This document shows positions 1-8,654 of a stretch of DNA of 64,000 bases, one piece after another. The stretch covers positions 1-64,000 of the forward strand of contig NZ_JALHAP010000072.1 of assembly GCF_025215095.1 (NCBI RefSeq), written 5' to 3'. The stretch is from Dryocola boscaweniae. Lineage in GTDB: Bacteria; Pseudomonadota; Gammaproteobacteria; Enterobacterales; Enterobacteriaceae. How positions within the stretch are numbered: the stretch's first letter is position 1; each line of letters begins with the position of its first letter. The notes beneath the pieces were generated by a model. That model had not been told where the DNA came from, did no database searches, and saw only the letters and a list, made by a program, of their open reading frames with translations. The translations under genes and the position numbers were made by a program.

Positions 1-127
1 ACTATATCCATTACTATAACAACGAGCGGATCAGCCTGAAATTAAAAGGCCTGAGTCCGGTAGAATACCGAACCCAGACCCCGATAGCCGCTTAACATGA
101 ACTGTCCAACTTTATGGGGTCAGTCCA
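1..127 (+). mobile_element. Right end of an IS3-family insertion sequence (partial, cut by window edge)
   Basis: The first 95 bases encode the last 30 residues of an IS3-family (IS150-like) transposase. A terminal inverted repeat of about 25 bp follows and ends GGGGTCAGTCCA at 127, the typical IS3-family end. The rest of the element lies outside the window. The tip sits 15 bp downstream of the pflA stop, directly against a GAGGGC plus T-run that looks like half of the pflA terminator. I inferred the family from the transposase C-terminus and the end sequence; the exact IS name is not determinable here. Confidence 0.8.
3..95 (+). CDS. IS3-family transposase, C-terminal fragment
   Basis: This is a partial reading frame entering from the left edge and ending at TAA (93-95). 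The visible residues include YYNNERISLKLKGLSPVEYR, which is the conserved tail of the IS3-family DDE integrase (OrfB) just after its catalytic glutamate region. The catalytic D, D and E residues are not in the window, so whether the transposase is intact cannot be judged. Confidence 0.8.
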   Translation, partial: YIHYYNNERISLKLKGLSPVEYRTQTPIAA

Positions 128-142
128 CTTGAGGGCTTTTTT

Positions 143-883
143 TTAATACATCACCTTGTGGCCATACTGCTCAAGAATGCCTTTCACACGCTCCATGGTC
201 TCTTTCTTCGGCGGATGCACGCCGTCCAGCTTGTATTCTTCACCCATCGCAACCCATTTATGCTTACCTAATTCGTGATAAGGCAGCAGTTCAATTTTCT
301 CGACGTTACCCATGTCGCGGGTAAACTCGCCGAGGCGGTGCGCGGAATCATCATCGTCTGACCAGCCGGGAACGACGACATAGCGGATCCAGACATTAAT
401 ATTTTTGTCGGAAAGATAACGTGCGAACTCAAGGGTGCGATGGTTCGAAACGCCCACGAGATTCTGGTGAATCTCATCGTTCATCTGTTTTAAATCGAGC
501 ATCACCAGATCGGTTACTTCCAGCAGTTCGTCGATAACCGGATCGTAACGGCGCACAAAGCCGTTAGTGTCCAGACAGGTGTGAATACCTTCTTTGTGGC
601 AGGCGCGGAACCAGTCACGCACGAATTCAGCCTGCAGGATGGCTTCCCCGCCTGAGGCCGTGACGCCGCCGCCGGAGGCATTCATAAAGTGGCGATAGGT
701 CACTACTTCTTTCATGAGCTCTTCGACGGTGATTTCTTTACCGCCGTGGGTATCCCATGTGTCACGGTTGTGGCAGTACAGGCAGCGCATCAGGCAGCCC
801 TGGAAGAAGGTGATAAAACGAATACCGGGGCCATCCACGGTACCGCATGATTCAAAGGAATGAATTCGGCCAATTACTGACAT
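143..883 (-). CDS. pflA: Pyruvate formate-lyase activating enzyme (radical SAM)
   Basis: PflA is a cytoplasmic radical SAM enzyme that abstracts a hydrogen from the catalytic glycine of PflB, creating the glycyl radical needed for anaerobic pyruvate cleavage. The 246-residue product matches E. coli PflA almost end to end. The [4Fe-4S]-binding CxxxCxxC motif is visible as C30, C34 and C37 (GCLMRCLYC), and a glycine-rich SAM-binding stretch follows ([11 protein letters not shown]). The open frame extends further upstream, but I chose the ATG at 881-883 because it has a GGAG ribosome site just before it and matches the family start MSVIGRIHS. It lies downstream of pflB on the same strand, after a 267-bp structured gap. 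Its own terminator appears disrupted by the IS3 end. Confidence 0.97.
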   Translation of the reverse strand: MSVIGRIHSFESCGTVDGPGIRFITFFQGCLMRCLYCHNRDTWDTHGGKEITVEELMKEVVTYRHFMNASGGGVTASGGEAILQAEFVRDWFRACHKEGIHTCLDTNGFVRRYDPVIDELLEVTDLVMLDLKQMNDEIHQNLVGVSNHRTLEFARYLSDKNINVWIRYVVVPGWSDDDDSAHRLGEFTRDMGNVEKIELLPYHELGKHKWVAMGEEYKLDGVHPPKKETMERVKGILEQYGHKVMY

Positions 884-903
884 TGCGGTGATTTCTCCAG
901 TAT

Positions 904-928
904 TGGCCCATGAATAAAGCATGGGCCA
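904..928 (-). other. Hairpin in the pflA leader
   Basis: A perfect 9-bp inverted repeat (TGGCCCATG / CATGGGCCA, 7-nt loop) lies about 20 bases upstream of the pflA start codon and just before its GGAG ribosome site. It has no T-run, so it is more likely a leader structure than a terminator. Its function is unknown. Confidence 0.5.
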
Positions 929-970
929 GGTTGTGCGCGGTCTGTATGGTGCATGCCGCGTCGAATCAAT

Positions 971-1008
971 TTTGCGAGATAACTTAAACGTAGCAGTTAT
1001 CTTGCAAA
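971..1008 (-). other. Long hairpin between pflB and pflA
   Basis: Two 14-nt arms (971-984 and 995-1008) pair with only one G-U wobble around a 10-nt loop. On the minus strand the hairpin follows the pflB terminator and precedes pflA. No T-run follows on either strand. It could be an mRNA stability element or a processing site in the pflB-pflA transcript, or a palindromic protein-binding site. Confidence 0.5.
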
Positions 1009-1035
1009 GCCGGTTCAGGCAGGGTGGGAGGATAA

Positions 1036-1062
1036 GAAAAGGCCCCACCAAGGTGGAGCCTT
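1036..1062 (-). terminator. Rho-independent terminator after pflB
   Basis: Read on the minus strand, GGCTCCACC and GGTGGGGCC form a G+C-rich stem with a very short loop, followed by TTTTCTT. It lies about 90 bases downstream of the pflB stop and would partly separate pflB from pflA, in line with pflA being expressed less than pflB. Confidence 0.8.
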
Positions 1063-1065
1063 TAT

Positions 1066-1128
1066 TCTATACCCGTCGCCCTTCAAATAGCAGGGGTGTT
1101 GGCTGCAATTCGAATGTCATAGGGTAAT
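1066..1128. repeat. Possible dispersed intergenic repeat
   Basis: The stretch with the core CTTCAAATAGCAGGGGTGTT, followed by GGCTGC, resembles a dispersed extragenic element seen in several enterobacteria (consensus recalled as CTTCAAGTTGCA then GTTGGCTGC). Only one copy is seen in this window, so the assignment rests on memory of the family and is tentative. Confidence 0.3.
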
Positions 1129-1150
1129 GCCTTTTCACGCAAACCGGGTA

Positions 1151-3433
1151 TTACATGGTTTTCGTGAAGGTACGGGTGATAACGTCCTGCTGCTGTTCTT
1201 TAGTCAGGGAGTTAAAACGTACCGCGTAACCAGATACGCGGATGGTCAACTGAGGGTATTTCTCAGGGTGTTCCATTGCGTCCAGCAGCATTTCACGGTT
1301 CATAACGTTCACGTTCAGGTGTTGACCACCTTCGATGGACGCTTCGTGGTGGAAGTAACCATCCATCAGACCCGCGAGGTTAGTTTTACGTACTTCGTCG
1401 TCTTTACCCAGCGCGTTTGGCACGATAGAGAAGGTGTAAGAAATCCCATCTTTCGCGTAGGCAAACGGCAGCTTAGCAACGGAAGTCAGAGAGGCAACAG
1501 CACCTTTCTGGTCACGGCCGTGCATTGGGTTAGCGCCCGGACCGAACGGAGTACCCGCGCGACGACCATCTGGAGTATTACCCGTTTTCTTACCATAAAC
1601 CACGTTAGAGGTGATGGTCAGAACGGACTGAGTCGCGATAGCGCCACGGTAGGTAGGCAGTTTCTGAATTTTCTTCATGAAACGTTCTACCAGGTCAACA
1701 GCGATGTCATCTACGCGAGGATCGTTGTTGCCGAACTGTGGATATTCACCTTCGATTTCGAAGTCAACGGCCAGGCCGTCTTCGTCACGAATAGGTTTAA
1801 CCTTCGCGTATTTGATTGCAGACAGGGAGTCGGCCGCAACGGACAGACCCGCGATACCACAAGCCATGGTGCGAACAACGTCACGGTCGTGCAGAGCCAT
1901 CAGAGACGCTTCGTAGCTGTACTTATCATGCATATAGTGAATGATATTCAGCGCGGTGACGTACTGTTTAGCCAGCCAGTCCATGAAGTGATCCAGACGA
2001 TCCAGAACGTTATCGTAGTCCAGAACATCCGCAGTGATTGGCGCTTCTTTAGGGCCAACCTGCATTTTCAGTTTTTCATCAACGCCGCCGTTGATTGCAT
2101 ACAGCATGGTTTTCGCGAGGTTTGCACGAGCACCGAAGAACTGCATTTGCTTACCAACGACCATTGGGCTTACGCAGCAAGCAATGGCGTAGTCGTCGTT
2201 GTTAAAGTCAGGACGCATCAGATCGTCATTCTCATACTGCAGAGAAGAGGTATCGATGGAGACTTTAGCCGCGTATTTTTTGAAGTTCAGCGGCAGTTTT
2301 TCAGACCACAGAATAGTGATGTTCGGCTCCGGAGACGGCCCCATGGTGTACAGGGTGTTCAGGAAACGGAAGCTGGATTTAGTCACCAGAGTACGGCCAT
2401 CAACGCCCATACCTGCGATAGATTCAGTTGCCCAGATTGGGTCGCCGGAGAACAGCTCATCATATTCCGGGGTACGCAGGAAGCGAACCATACGCAGTTT
2501 CATGACCAGATGGTCAATCATTTCCTGAGCGTCAACTTCGGTGATTTTACCGGCTTTCAGGTCACGTTCGATGTAAGCATCCAGGAAGGTGGATACGCGA
2601 CCGAAGGACATTGCAGCGCCGTTCTGAGATTTAACCGCGGCCAGGTAGCCGAAGTAAGTCCACTGAATAGCTTCCTGAGCGTTGGTCGCAGGACCAGAGA
2701 TGTCACAGCCGTATTTAGCTGCCATTTCTTTGATCTGACCCAGCGCGCGGTGCTGTTCGGAGATTTCTTCACGCAGACGGATAGTCGCTTCCAGGTCTTC
2801 ACCGTTTTCCAGTTTGGCCTGCAGTGAGTTGAACTGAGCGAATTTGTCTTTCATCAGGTAGTCGATGCCGTACAGCGCAACGCGACGGTAGTCACCGATG
2901 ATACGACCACGGCCATAAGCATCCGGCAGACCGGTGATGACGCCCGATTTACGGCAGTTCAGGATGTCTTTGGTGTAAACGTCAAACACGCCCTGGTTGT
3001 GAGTTTTACGGTATTCGGTGAAGATCTTCTTCAGCATTGGGTCGAGTTCACGACCATACACTTTGCAAGAACCTTCAACCATTTTGATGCCGCCGAACGG
3101 AATGATCGCACGTTTCAGAGGAGCATCAGTCTGCAGGCCCACGATGGTTTCGAGGGATTTGTTGATGTAACCAGCATCATGAGAAGTAATGGTTGAAGCG
3201 AGGTCGGTATCGAAGTCAACAGGCGCGTGAGTGCGGTTTTCCTGTTTAACGCCTTCCATAACGTTGTCCCACAGCTTGGTAGTTGCGTCTGTCGCACCTG
3301 CCAGGAAGGACTCGTCGCCCTCGTAAGGGGTGTAGTTTTTCTGAATGAAGTCACGTACGTTTACTTCATTCTGCCAGTCGCCTTTGGCAAAACCTTCCCA
3401 GGCTGTGGCTAACTTTTCATTAAGCTCGGACAT
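1151..3433 (-). CDS. pflB: Formate acetyltransferase (pyruvate formate-lyase)
   Basis: PflB is a cytoplasmic glycyl-radical enzyme that converts pyruvate and CoA to acetyl-CoA and formate during anaerobic growth. The product is 760 residues, the same length as E. coli PflB. The adjacent catalytic cysteines ([10 protein letters not shown], about residues 419-420) are visible, as is the C-terminal glycyl-radical loop [13 protein letters not shown] (Gly at about 735). The gene lies 53 bp downstream of focA on the same strand and upstream of pflA, the classical focA-pflB-pflA order. Regulation is expected mainly from the FNR/ArcA-controlled promoters upstream of focA. Confidence 0.99.
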   Translation of the reverse strand: MSELNEKLATAWEGFAKGDWQNEVNVRDFIQKNYTPYEGDESFLAGATDATTKLWDNVMEGVKQENRTHAPVDFDTDLASTITSHDAGYINKSLETIVGLQTDAPLKRAIIPFGGIKMVEGSCKVYGRELDPMLKKIFTEYRKTHNQGVFDVYTKDILNCRKSGVITGLPDAYGRGRIIGDYRRVALYGIDYLMKDKFAQFNSLQAKLENGEDLEATIRLREEISEQHRALGQIKEMAAKYGCDISGPATNAQEAIQWTYFGYLAAVKSQNGAAMSFGRVSTFLDAYIERDLKAGKITEVDAQEMIDHLVMKLRMVRFLRTPEYDELFSGDPIWATESIAGMGVDGRTLVTKSSFRFLNTLYTMGPSPEPNITILWSEKLPLNFKKYAAKVSIDTSSLQYENDDLMRPDFNNDDYAIACCVSPMVVGKQMQFFGARANLAKTMLYAINGGVDEKLKMQVGPKEAPITADVLDYDNVLDRLDHFMDWLAKQYVTALNIIHYMHDKYSYEASLMALHDRDVVRTMACGIAGLSVAADSLSAIKYAKVKPIRDEDGLAVDFEIEGEYPQFGNNDPRVDDIAVDLVERFMKKIQKLPTYRGAIATQSVLTITSNVVYGKKTGNTPDGRRAGTPFGPGANPMHGRDQKGAVASLTSVAKLPFAYAKDGISYTFSIVPNALGKDDEVRKTNLAGLMDGYFHHEASIEGGQHLNVNVMNREMLLDAMEHPEKYPQLTIRVSGYAVRFNSLTKEQQQDVITRTFTKTM

Positions 3434-3486
3434 GTAACACCTACCTTCTAATGTGGATTTCTTATTCCCTGCGCGATGAGCGGCAC

Positions 3487-4344
3487 TTAGTGCTTGTCGC
3501 CGCCACGCAGATAAATTACCCAGTATGTCAATCCAACCAACAAACCACCGCCGATGATGTTCCCGATAGTTACCGGAATGAGGTTATCAGTGATGAAGTT
3601 CAGTATGGTCAGATGAGAGAAACTGTCCGGAGACGACCCAACTGCGGTCCAGAATTCCGGGCTTGCGAAATTGCGTACCACGATTCCCATCGGGATCATG
3701 AACATGTTCGCAATACTGTGCTCGAAGCCGCAGGCAACAAACATCGCAACCGGCAGGATCATAGCAAACATCTTGTCCATCAAACTGCGACCGGAGTAGC
3801 TCATCCAGACAGCCAGACAAACCATTAAGTTCGCAAGAATACCGAGGCACACGGCTTCGATAAATGTGTGATGCATTTTATGGTCAGCGGTCTGCAGGAC
3901 GTTCAGCCCCCAGGCGCCGTTGGCTGTCATATACATCCCTGACAGCCAAATCAGCAGCACAAAAAGAAGTGCGCCAATCAGGTTACCAACATAGACGTTA
4001 ATCCAGTTACGCGCTAACTGACCCCAGGTAATGCGACCGCTCGCTTTCGCGACAACAATCAGCACGGTGGAGGTGAACAGATCGGCACCGCAGACAACGC
4101 AGAGTATCAAACCTAAAGAGAAACATGTTCCGCCAATTAGCTTCGCGATACCAAACGGAATGGTTGAAGTACCGGTCGTGGCGGTGATGTAAAAGACAAA
4201 GGCAATCGAGATAAACATGCCCGCTGTGATCGCTAAATAAAACGTCGTCAGCGGATGTTTCGTTGCTTTATAGACACCAGCATCTTCGGCAACTTTTGCC
4301 ATAGCTTGTGGAAGTAATAGATCAAAAGGGTTGTCAGCTTTCAC
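3487..4344 (-). CDS. focA: Formate/nitrite channel FocA
   Basis: FocA is a pentameric inner-membrane channel of the FNT family that exports formate made by PflB and can re-import it at low pH. The product has 285 residues, as in E. coli, with six predicted hydrophobic membrane segments. It carries the conserved FNT pore histidine in GFEHSIANM (about residue 209). The N-terminus [12 protein letters not shown] matches the cytoplasmic domain that interacts with PflB. It is the first gene of the focA-pflB unit. Confidence 0.98.
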   Translation of the reverse strand: MKADNPFDLLLPQAMAKVAEDAGVYKATKHPLTTFYLAITAGMFISIAFVFYITATTGTSTIPFGIAKLIGGTCFSLGLILCVVCGADLFTSTVLIVVAKASGRITWGQLARNWINVYVGNLIGALLFVLLIWLSGMYMTANGAWGLNVLQTADHKMHHTFIEAVCLGILANLMVCLAVWMSYSGRSLMDKMFAMILPVAMFVACGFEHSIANMFMIPMGIVVRNFASPEFWTAVGSSPDSFSHLTILNFITDNLIPVTIGNIIGGGLLVGLTYWVIYLRGGDKH

Positions 4345-4403
4345 ACTAACTCTCTCTTATTTATTCGGCGAGGAGATACTAACAAAGCATTATAGAGTAA
4401 AAA

Positions 4404-4417
4404 TTGATGTGGATCAT
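4404..4417 (-). promoter_or_regulatory. FNR box upstream of focA
   Basis: TTGATGTGGATCAT matches the FNR consensus TTGAT-N4-ATCAA at 9 of 10 half-site positions. It is centred about 66 bp upstream of the focA start codon. In E. coli the focA-pflB promoters are activated by FNR and ArcA under anaerobiosis. The transcription start itself is not directly visible. Confidence 0.75.
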
Positions 4418-4659
4418 ATCTCGCCAAGCTTATAGGCCTGAAAAAAGCAGGTGATTACCTGTTTTCCAACGTAACTTATTGATTATCCCAATAAAAATAA
4501 ATTTTAAATATTATATAGTAATTTGAATTCTGGTCGTCGCGCTCCTTTCCAAAGTTAATTAAAACGGAGTATTTCAAATAACTGGCAACAATATTTGCAT
4601 CTTAATCTTTAAATATTTCACTCATATTTAACCGAATGGCTACATAACAAATTAATTTG
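4418..4659. other. Non-coding focA upstream region
   Basis: This is an AT-rich stretch between the ycaO terminator and the FNR box with no supported coding frame. It probably holds further focA-pfl promoter elements and ArcA/IHF-type sites, which cannot be assigned by eye. A short hairpin with a minus-strand T-run is listed separately. Confidence 0.5.
4438..4464 (-). terminator. Possible second terminator between ycaO and focA
   Basis: CAGGT-gatt-ACCTG forms a small stem. On the minus strand it is followed after one C by six T. It could act as a backup terminator for read-through from ycaO, upstream of the focA FNR site. The stem is short, so this is a moderate call. Confidence 0.45.
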
Positions 4660-4694
4660 ATTAAATTAAAAAAAGGGGCAATAAAATTGCCCCT
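4660..4694 (-). terminator. Rho-independent terminator after ycaO
   Basis: GGGGCAATaaaATTGCCCC forms an 8-bp stem (4675-4693). On the minus strand it is followed by a run of eight T, about 50 bp after the ycaO stop. Confidence 0.85.
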
Positions 4695-4742
4695 TAATAT
4701 ACCTCAAGCCGCGCTATTTGCGCATCTGCGAGAGTATGTCAG

Positions 4743-6506
4743 TTAGTTAACTTCCCAGAAGCGAGCTTTCGCGCGTTGTAATTTTTCGTAAGCGCGCAAC
4801 AAAGCCTGGTGCGCCGGGAAAGCTTTAAGATCGCTATCCACGGCCTGCAGACCATAGAACGCAGCCTCGCCGCTGAGGGCGGCGCTTGCGGCCTCTACAG
4901 TTTCTGCGCCATACATGCGTACAAAAGCGTTCAGATACTGCAGCGGTTCGCGTTCTTCTTCCATCGCCAGTAACAACAGCGTTTGCAGGCAGCGATAATA
5001 ATTAGCGCGCTCGGTACTGAAAATAGAGGCATTAAATTCCATGGTCCATTCGGTCCAGATCAGCGCCTGCTCAAGATCGCCACCGGCAAGCGCCAGCATC
5101 GCCTTCAGTTCGCCAATGCGCAGCGTATACCAGCCGTTATCTTTCCCTGTCGCCAGGCCAAGCAGCTCGCGCACACGCGTAAAATCATCGTGGCCTTCTT
5201 CATCTAACTGAGAAATCAGCGCCAGATAGCCCTGTTTTTCCCACTCGCTGCCCGGCAGGGCAAGAATGGTTTCGCGCAGGTGATAACCCATATTGTTATT
5301 GGCTAACAGCAGGTCTTCCGCAGGATAAATATCGGACACGCCCGGGACGATAATACGACAGGCGTAGACATCCAGGTGCTGATAATCCGCGATGTAGACT
5401 TCTTTATCTTCCGCGTTAAAAATAGCCATCAGCGTGGCGAACTCTTCTTCTGTGGAGCCCGAGAAGCTCCAGTCCACGAACGGATAGTCCGCATCCTGTT
5501 TAAACATATCCCAGGAAATCAGGCCGCTTGAGTCAATGAAATGCGTTTCGAGGTTGGCGTGCTCCGCCACTTCTTCGTCATCAAAGGTTGGCGGTGTAAA
5601 GACGTCGAGATCTTTAAGACCGCGACCCTGCAGCAGTTCGGTAACCGTACGTTCCAGCGCCACGCCGAAATCAGGGTGCGCGCCGAACGAGGCGAAGCAG
5701 GTGCCGTTTGCCGGGTTAAACAACACCACGCAGATAACCGGATATTTGCCGCCTAGCGATCCGTCATAAGCAAAGATTGGGAAACCTTCCGCTTCGAGTT
5801 TAGCAATAGATTCCACGACGCCCGGGTAACGCGCCAGCACTTCCTGCGGGATTTCCGGCAGGCTGATTGATTCGGCGATAATACGGTTTTTGATATGGCG
5901 CTCAAAGACTTCGGACAAGCCCTGTACTCGCGCTTCGTTGGCCGTATTCCCCGCTGACATCCCGTTGGATACATACAGATTGCCGATAATGTTCATCGGG
6001 ATATAAACCGTCTGCAGATCGGACTGACGGGTAAACGGCAGGGCGCAGATGCCACGCTCTTCGTTACCTGACTGCAGATCGATAAGCATACCTGCGGTCA
6101 GTTCGTTTTCCGGATCGTAAAACGCGCGCAGACGATCGTCGAGAATCCCTGGCGGAAGCTGTTCATCTTCCGGAATTGGGAACCACTTCTCGTTCGGATA
6201 ATGCACAAACGAACCATTGGCGATGGTTTCACCCAGCCAGAAATCAGCAAAGAAATAGTTAGTGGACAGACGTTCAAAATATTCGCCAAGCGCGGAGGCC
6301 AGCGCGGCTTTTTTGGTAGCGCCTTTGCCATTCGTAAAGCACAGCGCGCTGTCTTTATCACGAATGTGAACCGACCAAACGTTAGGAACAGGGTTCAGCC
6401 AGGAGGCTTCTTCTATATTAAAGCCGAGATCGGCAAGCTGCTTCTGGAAGCGGGCGATGGAGACTTCCAGTGCGGCATCTTTGCCAGGAATAAAGGTTTG
6501 AGTCAT
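4743..6506 (-). CDS. ycaO: YcaO, ATP-grasp-like cyclodehydratase-family protein
   Basis: YcaO is the founding member of the YcaO superfamily, ATP-dependent enzymes that activate amide backbones. In E. coli it is linked to RimO-dependent beta-methylthiolation of ribosomal protein S12, but its own reaction is not firmly settled. The product is 587 residues, against 586 in E. coli. The N-terminal two-thirds carries the YcaO domain with nucleotide and Mg-binding segments (GKGATKKAALASALGEYFER, and EVFERHIKNRIIAES). The C-terminal part is helical and TPR-like. It lacks the PxPxP C-terminus typical of azoline-forming YcaO enzymes, and no precursor peptide gene is adjacent, so a natural-product role is unlikely. 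Confidence 0.96.
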   Translation of the reverse strand: MTQTFIPGKDAALEVSIARFQKQLADLGFNIEEASWLNPVPNVWSVHIRDKDSALCFTNGKGATKKAALASALGEYFERLSTNYFFADFWLGETIANGSFVHYPNEKWFPIPEDEQLPPGILDDRLRAFYDPENELTAGMLIDLQSGNEERGICALPFTRQSDLQTVYIPMNIIGNLYVSNGMSAGNTANEARVQGLSEVFERHIKNRIIAESISLPEIPQEVLARYPGVVESIAKLEAEGFPIFAYDGSLGGKYPVICVVLFNPANGTCFASFGAHPDFGVALERTVTELLQGRGLKDLDVFTPPTFDDEEVAEHANLETHFIDSSGLISWDMFKQDADYPFVDWSFSGSTEEEFATLMAIFNAEDKEVYIADYQHLDVYACRIIVPGVSDIYPAEDLLLANNNMGYHLRETILALPGSEWEKQGYLALISQLDEEGHDDFTRVRELLGLATGKDNGWYTLRIGELKAMLALAGGDLEQALIWTEWTMEFNASIFSTERANYYRCLQTLLLLAMEEEREPLQYLNAFVRMYGAETVEAASAALSGEAAFYGLQAVDSDLKAFPAHQALLRAYEKLQRAKARFWEVN

Positions 6507-6642
6507 GAGAGTTCACTTAAGTAGTACGCAAAGCGCGCAATGATACGGGTTTTAACGGGCTGATGCTATCTCAGCGCTTGTGGGCGTTGCTAGCATAACA
6601 GGCTATGCTTATGCTCAGTAACTGACTGTTATGGCGGGATAA

Positions 6643-7335
6643 ATGAAGACCTTTGATCTACAACGTATGGCGTTCGATGAAATGCCGCCCGACTTTTTAT
6701 TCGAAGTCGCCGTGCGCAGCTTTTATACCTTTATTCTGGTTTTCCTGTTTTTAAAAATTACCGGACGTCGCGGCGTGCGCCAGATGTCGCTCTTTGAAGT
6801 ACTGATTATTTTGACTTTAGGCTCGGCTGCGGGCGACGTGGCGTTCTATCACGATGTGCCAATGCTGCCCGTATTTGTGGTGTTTATTACCCTTGCATGT
6901 TTGTATCGTCTGGTGATGTGGCTGATGAACCACAGCGAAAAACTGGAAATGCTGTTTGAGGGCAAAGCCAAGGTCATTATTGAAGAAGGGGAGTTTGCCT
7001 GGGAGAAAATGCAGTCCCAGAATATGACCGAGTTTGAATTTTTTATGGAGCTGCGTCTGCATAGCGTTGAGCATCTGGGACAGGTGCGGCTTGCCATTCT
7101 GGAGACTAACGGCCAGATAAGCGTCTATTTTTTCCCGGACCATCTCGTCAGACCGGGGTTATCAATTCTTCCAGAGCCTTGCAACGAGCGATTTGAAACC
7201 GTTCCTGAAGATGGCGATTACGCCTGTATTCGCTGTAGCGAGGTCGTGACGTTTAACGCTGGCGATAAATTACCTTGTCCACGCTGCAAAAATCATGTCT
7301 GGGTAAGGGCCTGCACCGCAAAGCGAGTAACCTGA
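6643..7335 (+). CDS. ycaP: DUF421/YetF-type inner-membrane protein with C-terminal zinc ribbon
   Basis: YcaP has 230 residues, the same length as the E. coli protein, and no established function. The N-terminal part has about three hydrophobic membrane segments (roughly residues 20-95), followed by the soluble DUF421 domain. The C-terminus adds two CxxC pairs (CIRCSEVV and CPRCKNHV), a likely zinc ribbon. The gene is transcribed divergently from ycaO across a 136-bp gap. The ATG is preceded by a GGCGGGAT sequence, a weak ribosome site. Confidence 0.93.
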   Translation: MKTFDLQRMAFDEMPPDFLFEVAVRSFYTFILVFLFLKITGRRGVRQMSLFEVLIILTLGSAAGDVAFYHDVPMLPVFVVFITLACLYRLVMWLMNHSEKLEMLFEGKAKVIIEEGEFAWEKMQSQNMTEFEFFMELRLHSVEHLGQVRLAILETNGQISVYFFPDHLVRPGLSILPEPCNERFETVPEDGDYACIRCSEVVTFNAGDKLPCPRCKNHVWVRACTAKRVT

Positions 7336-7381
7336 CGGCAATAAATAGGGGGTTTTCCGGGCTGGCTGGTGGATTCTTTTG

Positions 7382-7397
7382 TGTGATTTTGCGCACA
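7382..7397 (+). promoter_or_regulatory. CRP-like site upstream of serC
   Basis: TGTGATTTTGCGCACA fits TGTGA-N6-TCACA with one mismatch. It lies about 100 bp upstream of serC. In E. coli the serC-aroA promoter is controlled by Lrp and cAMP-CRP, so this is a plausible operator. Lrp sites cannot be read by eye. Confidence 0.55.
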
Positions 7398-7495
7398 TTC
7401 TTCCGCTGCGCCGGATTAAGCATTGCAGCCTCTGCAAGTGAATGATAAAACCGATAACGTGATAAATCTTATTGCTCTAAGCGTGGTGAGGGGAA

Positions 7496-8581
7496 ATGAC
7501 TCAGGTATACAATTTTAGTTCCGGCCCGGCGATGCTACCGGTTGACGTGCTTCGTCGTGCACAGCACGATCTCTGCGACTGGAATGGTCTTGGCACCTCC
7601 GTGATGGAGATAAGCCACCGTAGTAAAGAGTTTATTCAGGTGGCCATCGATGCCGAACAAGATTTTCGCGATCTGCTGCAAATCCCCTCGAACTACAAAG
7701 TTTTATTCTGCCATGGCGGCGGCCGCGGCCAGTTCGCCGGCATCCCGTTAAACCTGCTGGGCGATAAAAAAACCGCTGACTACATCGACGGCGGCTACTG
7801 GGCGCACAGCGCGGTAAAAGAAGCGCATAAATACCTTACGCCAACCGTATTTGATGCCAAAGTGACCGTGGACGGACTGCGCGCCATTAAGCCGATGAGC
7901 GAGTGGCAGGTTTCTGATAACAGCGCTTATTTACACTACTGTCCGAACGAAACCATCGACGGCATCGCTATTCATGAAACGCCTGATTTCGGCGATACGG
8001 TTGTGACGGCCGATTTCTCTTCTACTATTTTGTCGCAGCCGCTGGATGTCAGCCGCTTCGGCGCGATTTACGCAGGCGCGCAGAAAAATATCGGCCCGGC
8101 AGGCCTGACGCTGGTTATCGTGCGTGAAGACCTGCTTGGTAAGGCGCACAAATCCTGTCCTTCTATTATTGATTACACCGTCCTCAACGATAACGACTCC
8201 ATGTTTAACACGCCGCCAACTTTCGCCTGGTACCTTTCGGGGCTGGTGTTTAAATGGCTCAAGGAGCAGGGCGGCGTCGCCGCTATGGACAAAATCAACC
8301 AGGAGAAAGCGGATCTGCTCTATGGTGTGATTGATAACAGCGATTTCTATCGCAACGACGTTGCTCCGGCTAACCGTTCCCGCATGAACGTCCCGTTCCA
8401 GTTGGCCGACAGCGCGCTCGACAAACTCTTCCTTGAAGAATCTTTTGCCGCCGGCCTGCATGCCCTGAAGGGCCACCGTGTCGTGGGCGGAATGCGCGCT
8501 TCTATTTATAACGCTATGCCGCTGGAAGGCGTTAAAGCCCTGACCGATTTCATGGTTAACTTCGAACGTCGTCACGGCTAA
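7496..8581 (+). CDS. serC: Phosphoserine/phosphohydroxythreonine aminotransferase
   Basis: SerC is a cytoplasmic PLP-dependent aminotransferase. It makes 3-phosphoserine from 3-phosphohydroxypyruvate (serine synthesis) and 4-phosphohydroxythreonine (pyridoxal phosphate synthesis). The product has 361 residues (362 in E. coli) and keeps the family N-terminus [11 protein letters not shown] and the PLP lysine in [10 protein letters not shown] (K197). The start is preceded by a strong GGTGAGGGG ribosome site. It is the first gene of the conserved serC-aroA operon, which joins serine/B6 and shikimate metabolism. Confidence 0.98.
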   Translation: MTQVYNFSSGPAMLPVDVLRRAQHDLCDWNGLGTSVMEISHRSKEFIQVAIDAEQDFRDLLQIPSNYKVLFCHGGGRGQFAGIPLNLLGDKKTADYIDGGYWAHSAVKEAHKYLTPTVFDAKVTVDGLRAIKPMSEWQVSDNSAYLHYCPNETIDGIAIHETPDFGDTVVTADFSSTILSQPLDVSRFGAIYAGAQKNIGPAGLTLVIVREDLLGKAHKSCPSIIDYTVLNDNDSMFNTPPTFAWYLSGLVFKWLKEQGGVAAMDKINQEKADLLYGVIDNSDFYRNDVAPANRSRMNVPFQLADSALDKLFLEESFAAGLHALKGHRVVGGMRASIYNAMPLEGVKALTDFMVNFERRHG

Positions 8582-8601
8582 GCCGCGCGCGTTGCTTTTC
8601 T

Positions 8602-8630
8602 CCCCGCGGGTCGCTCTCGCGGGGTTTATT
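8602..8630 (+). terminator. Attenuator-like hairpin between serC and aroA
   Basis: CCCCGCG and CGCGGGG form a G+C-rich 7-bp stem followed by TTTATT in the 73-bp serC-aroA gap. The weak T-run suggests partial termination or mRNA 3'-end stabilisation inside the operon rather than full termination. Confidence 0.6.
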
Positions 8631-8654
8631 CTGTTTGATTGAGAGTACTTCCCC

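Noticed and set aside
1127..2827. Long 566-codon open frame on the plus strand opposite pflB
   Set aside because: It lies wholly antisense to the highly conserved pflB, has no recognisable domain, and is explained by pflB codon bias leaving few stops on the opposite strand.
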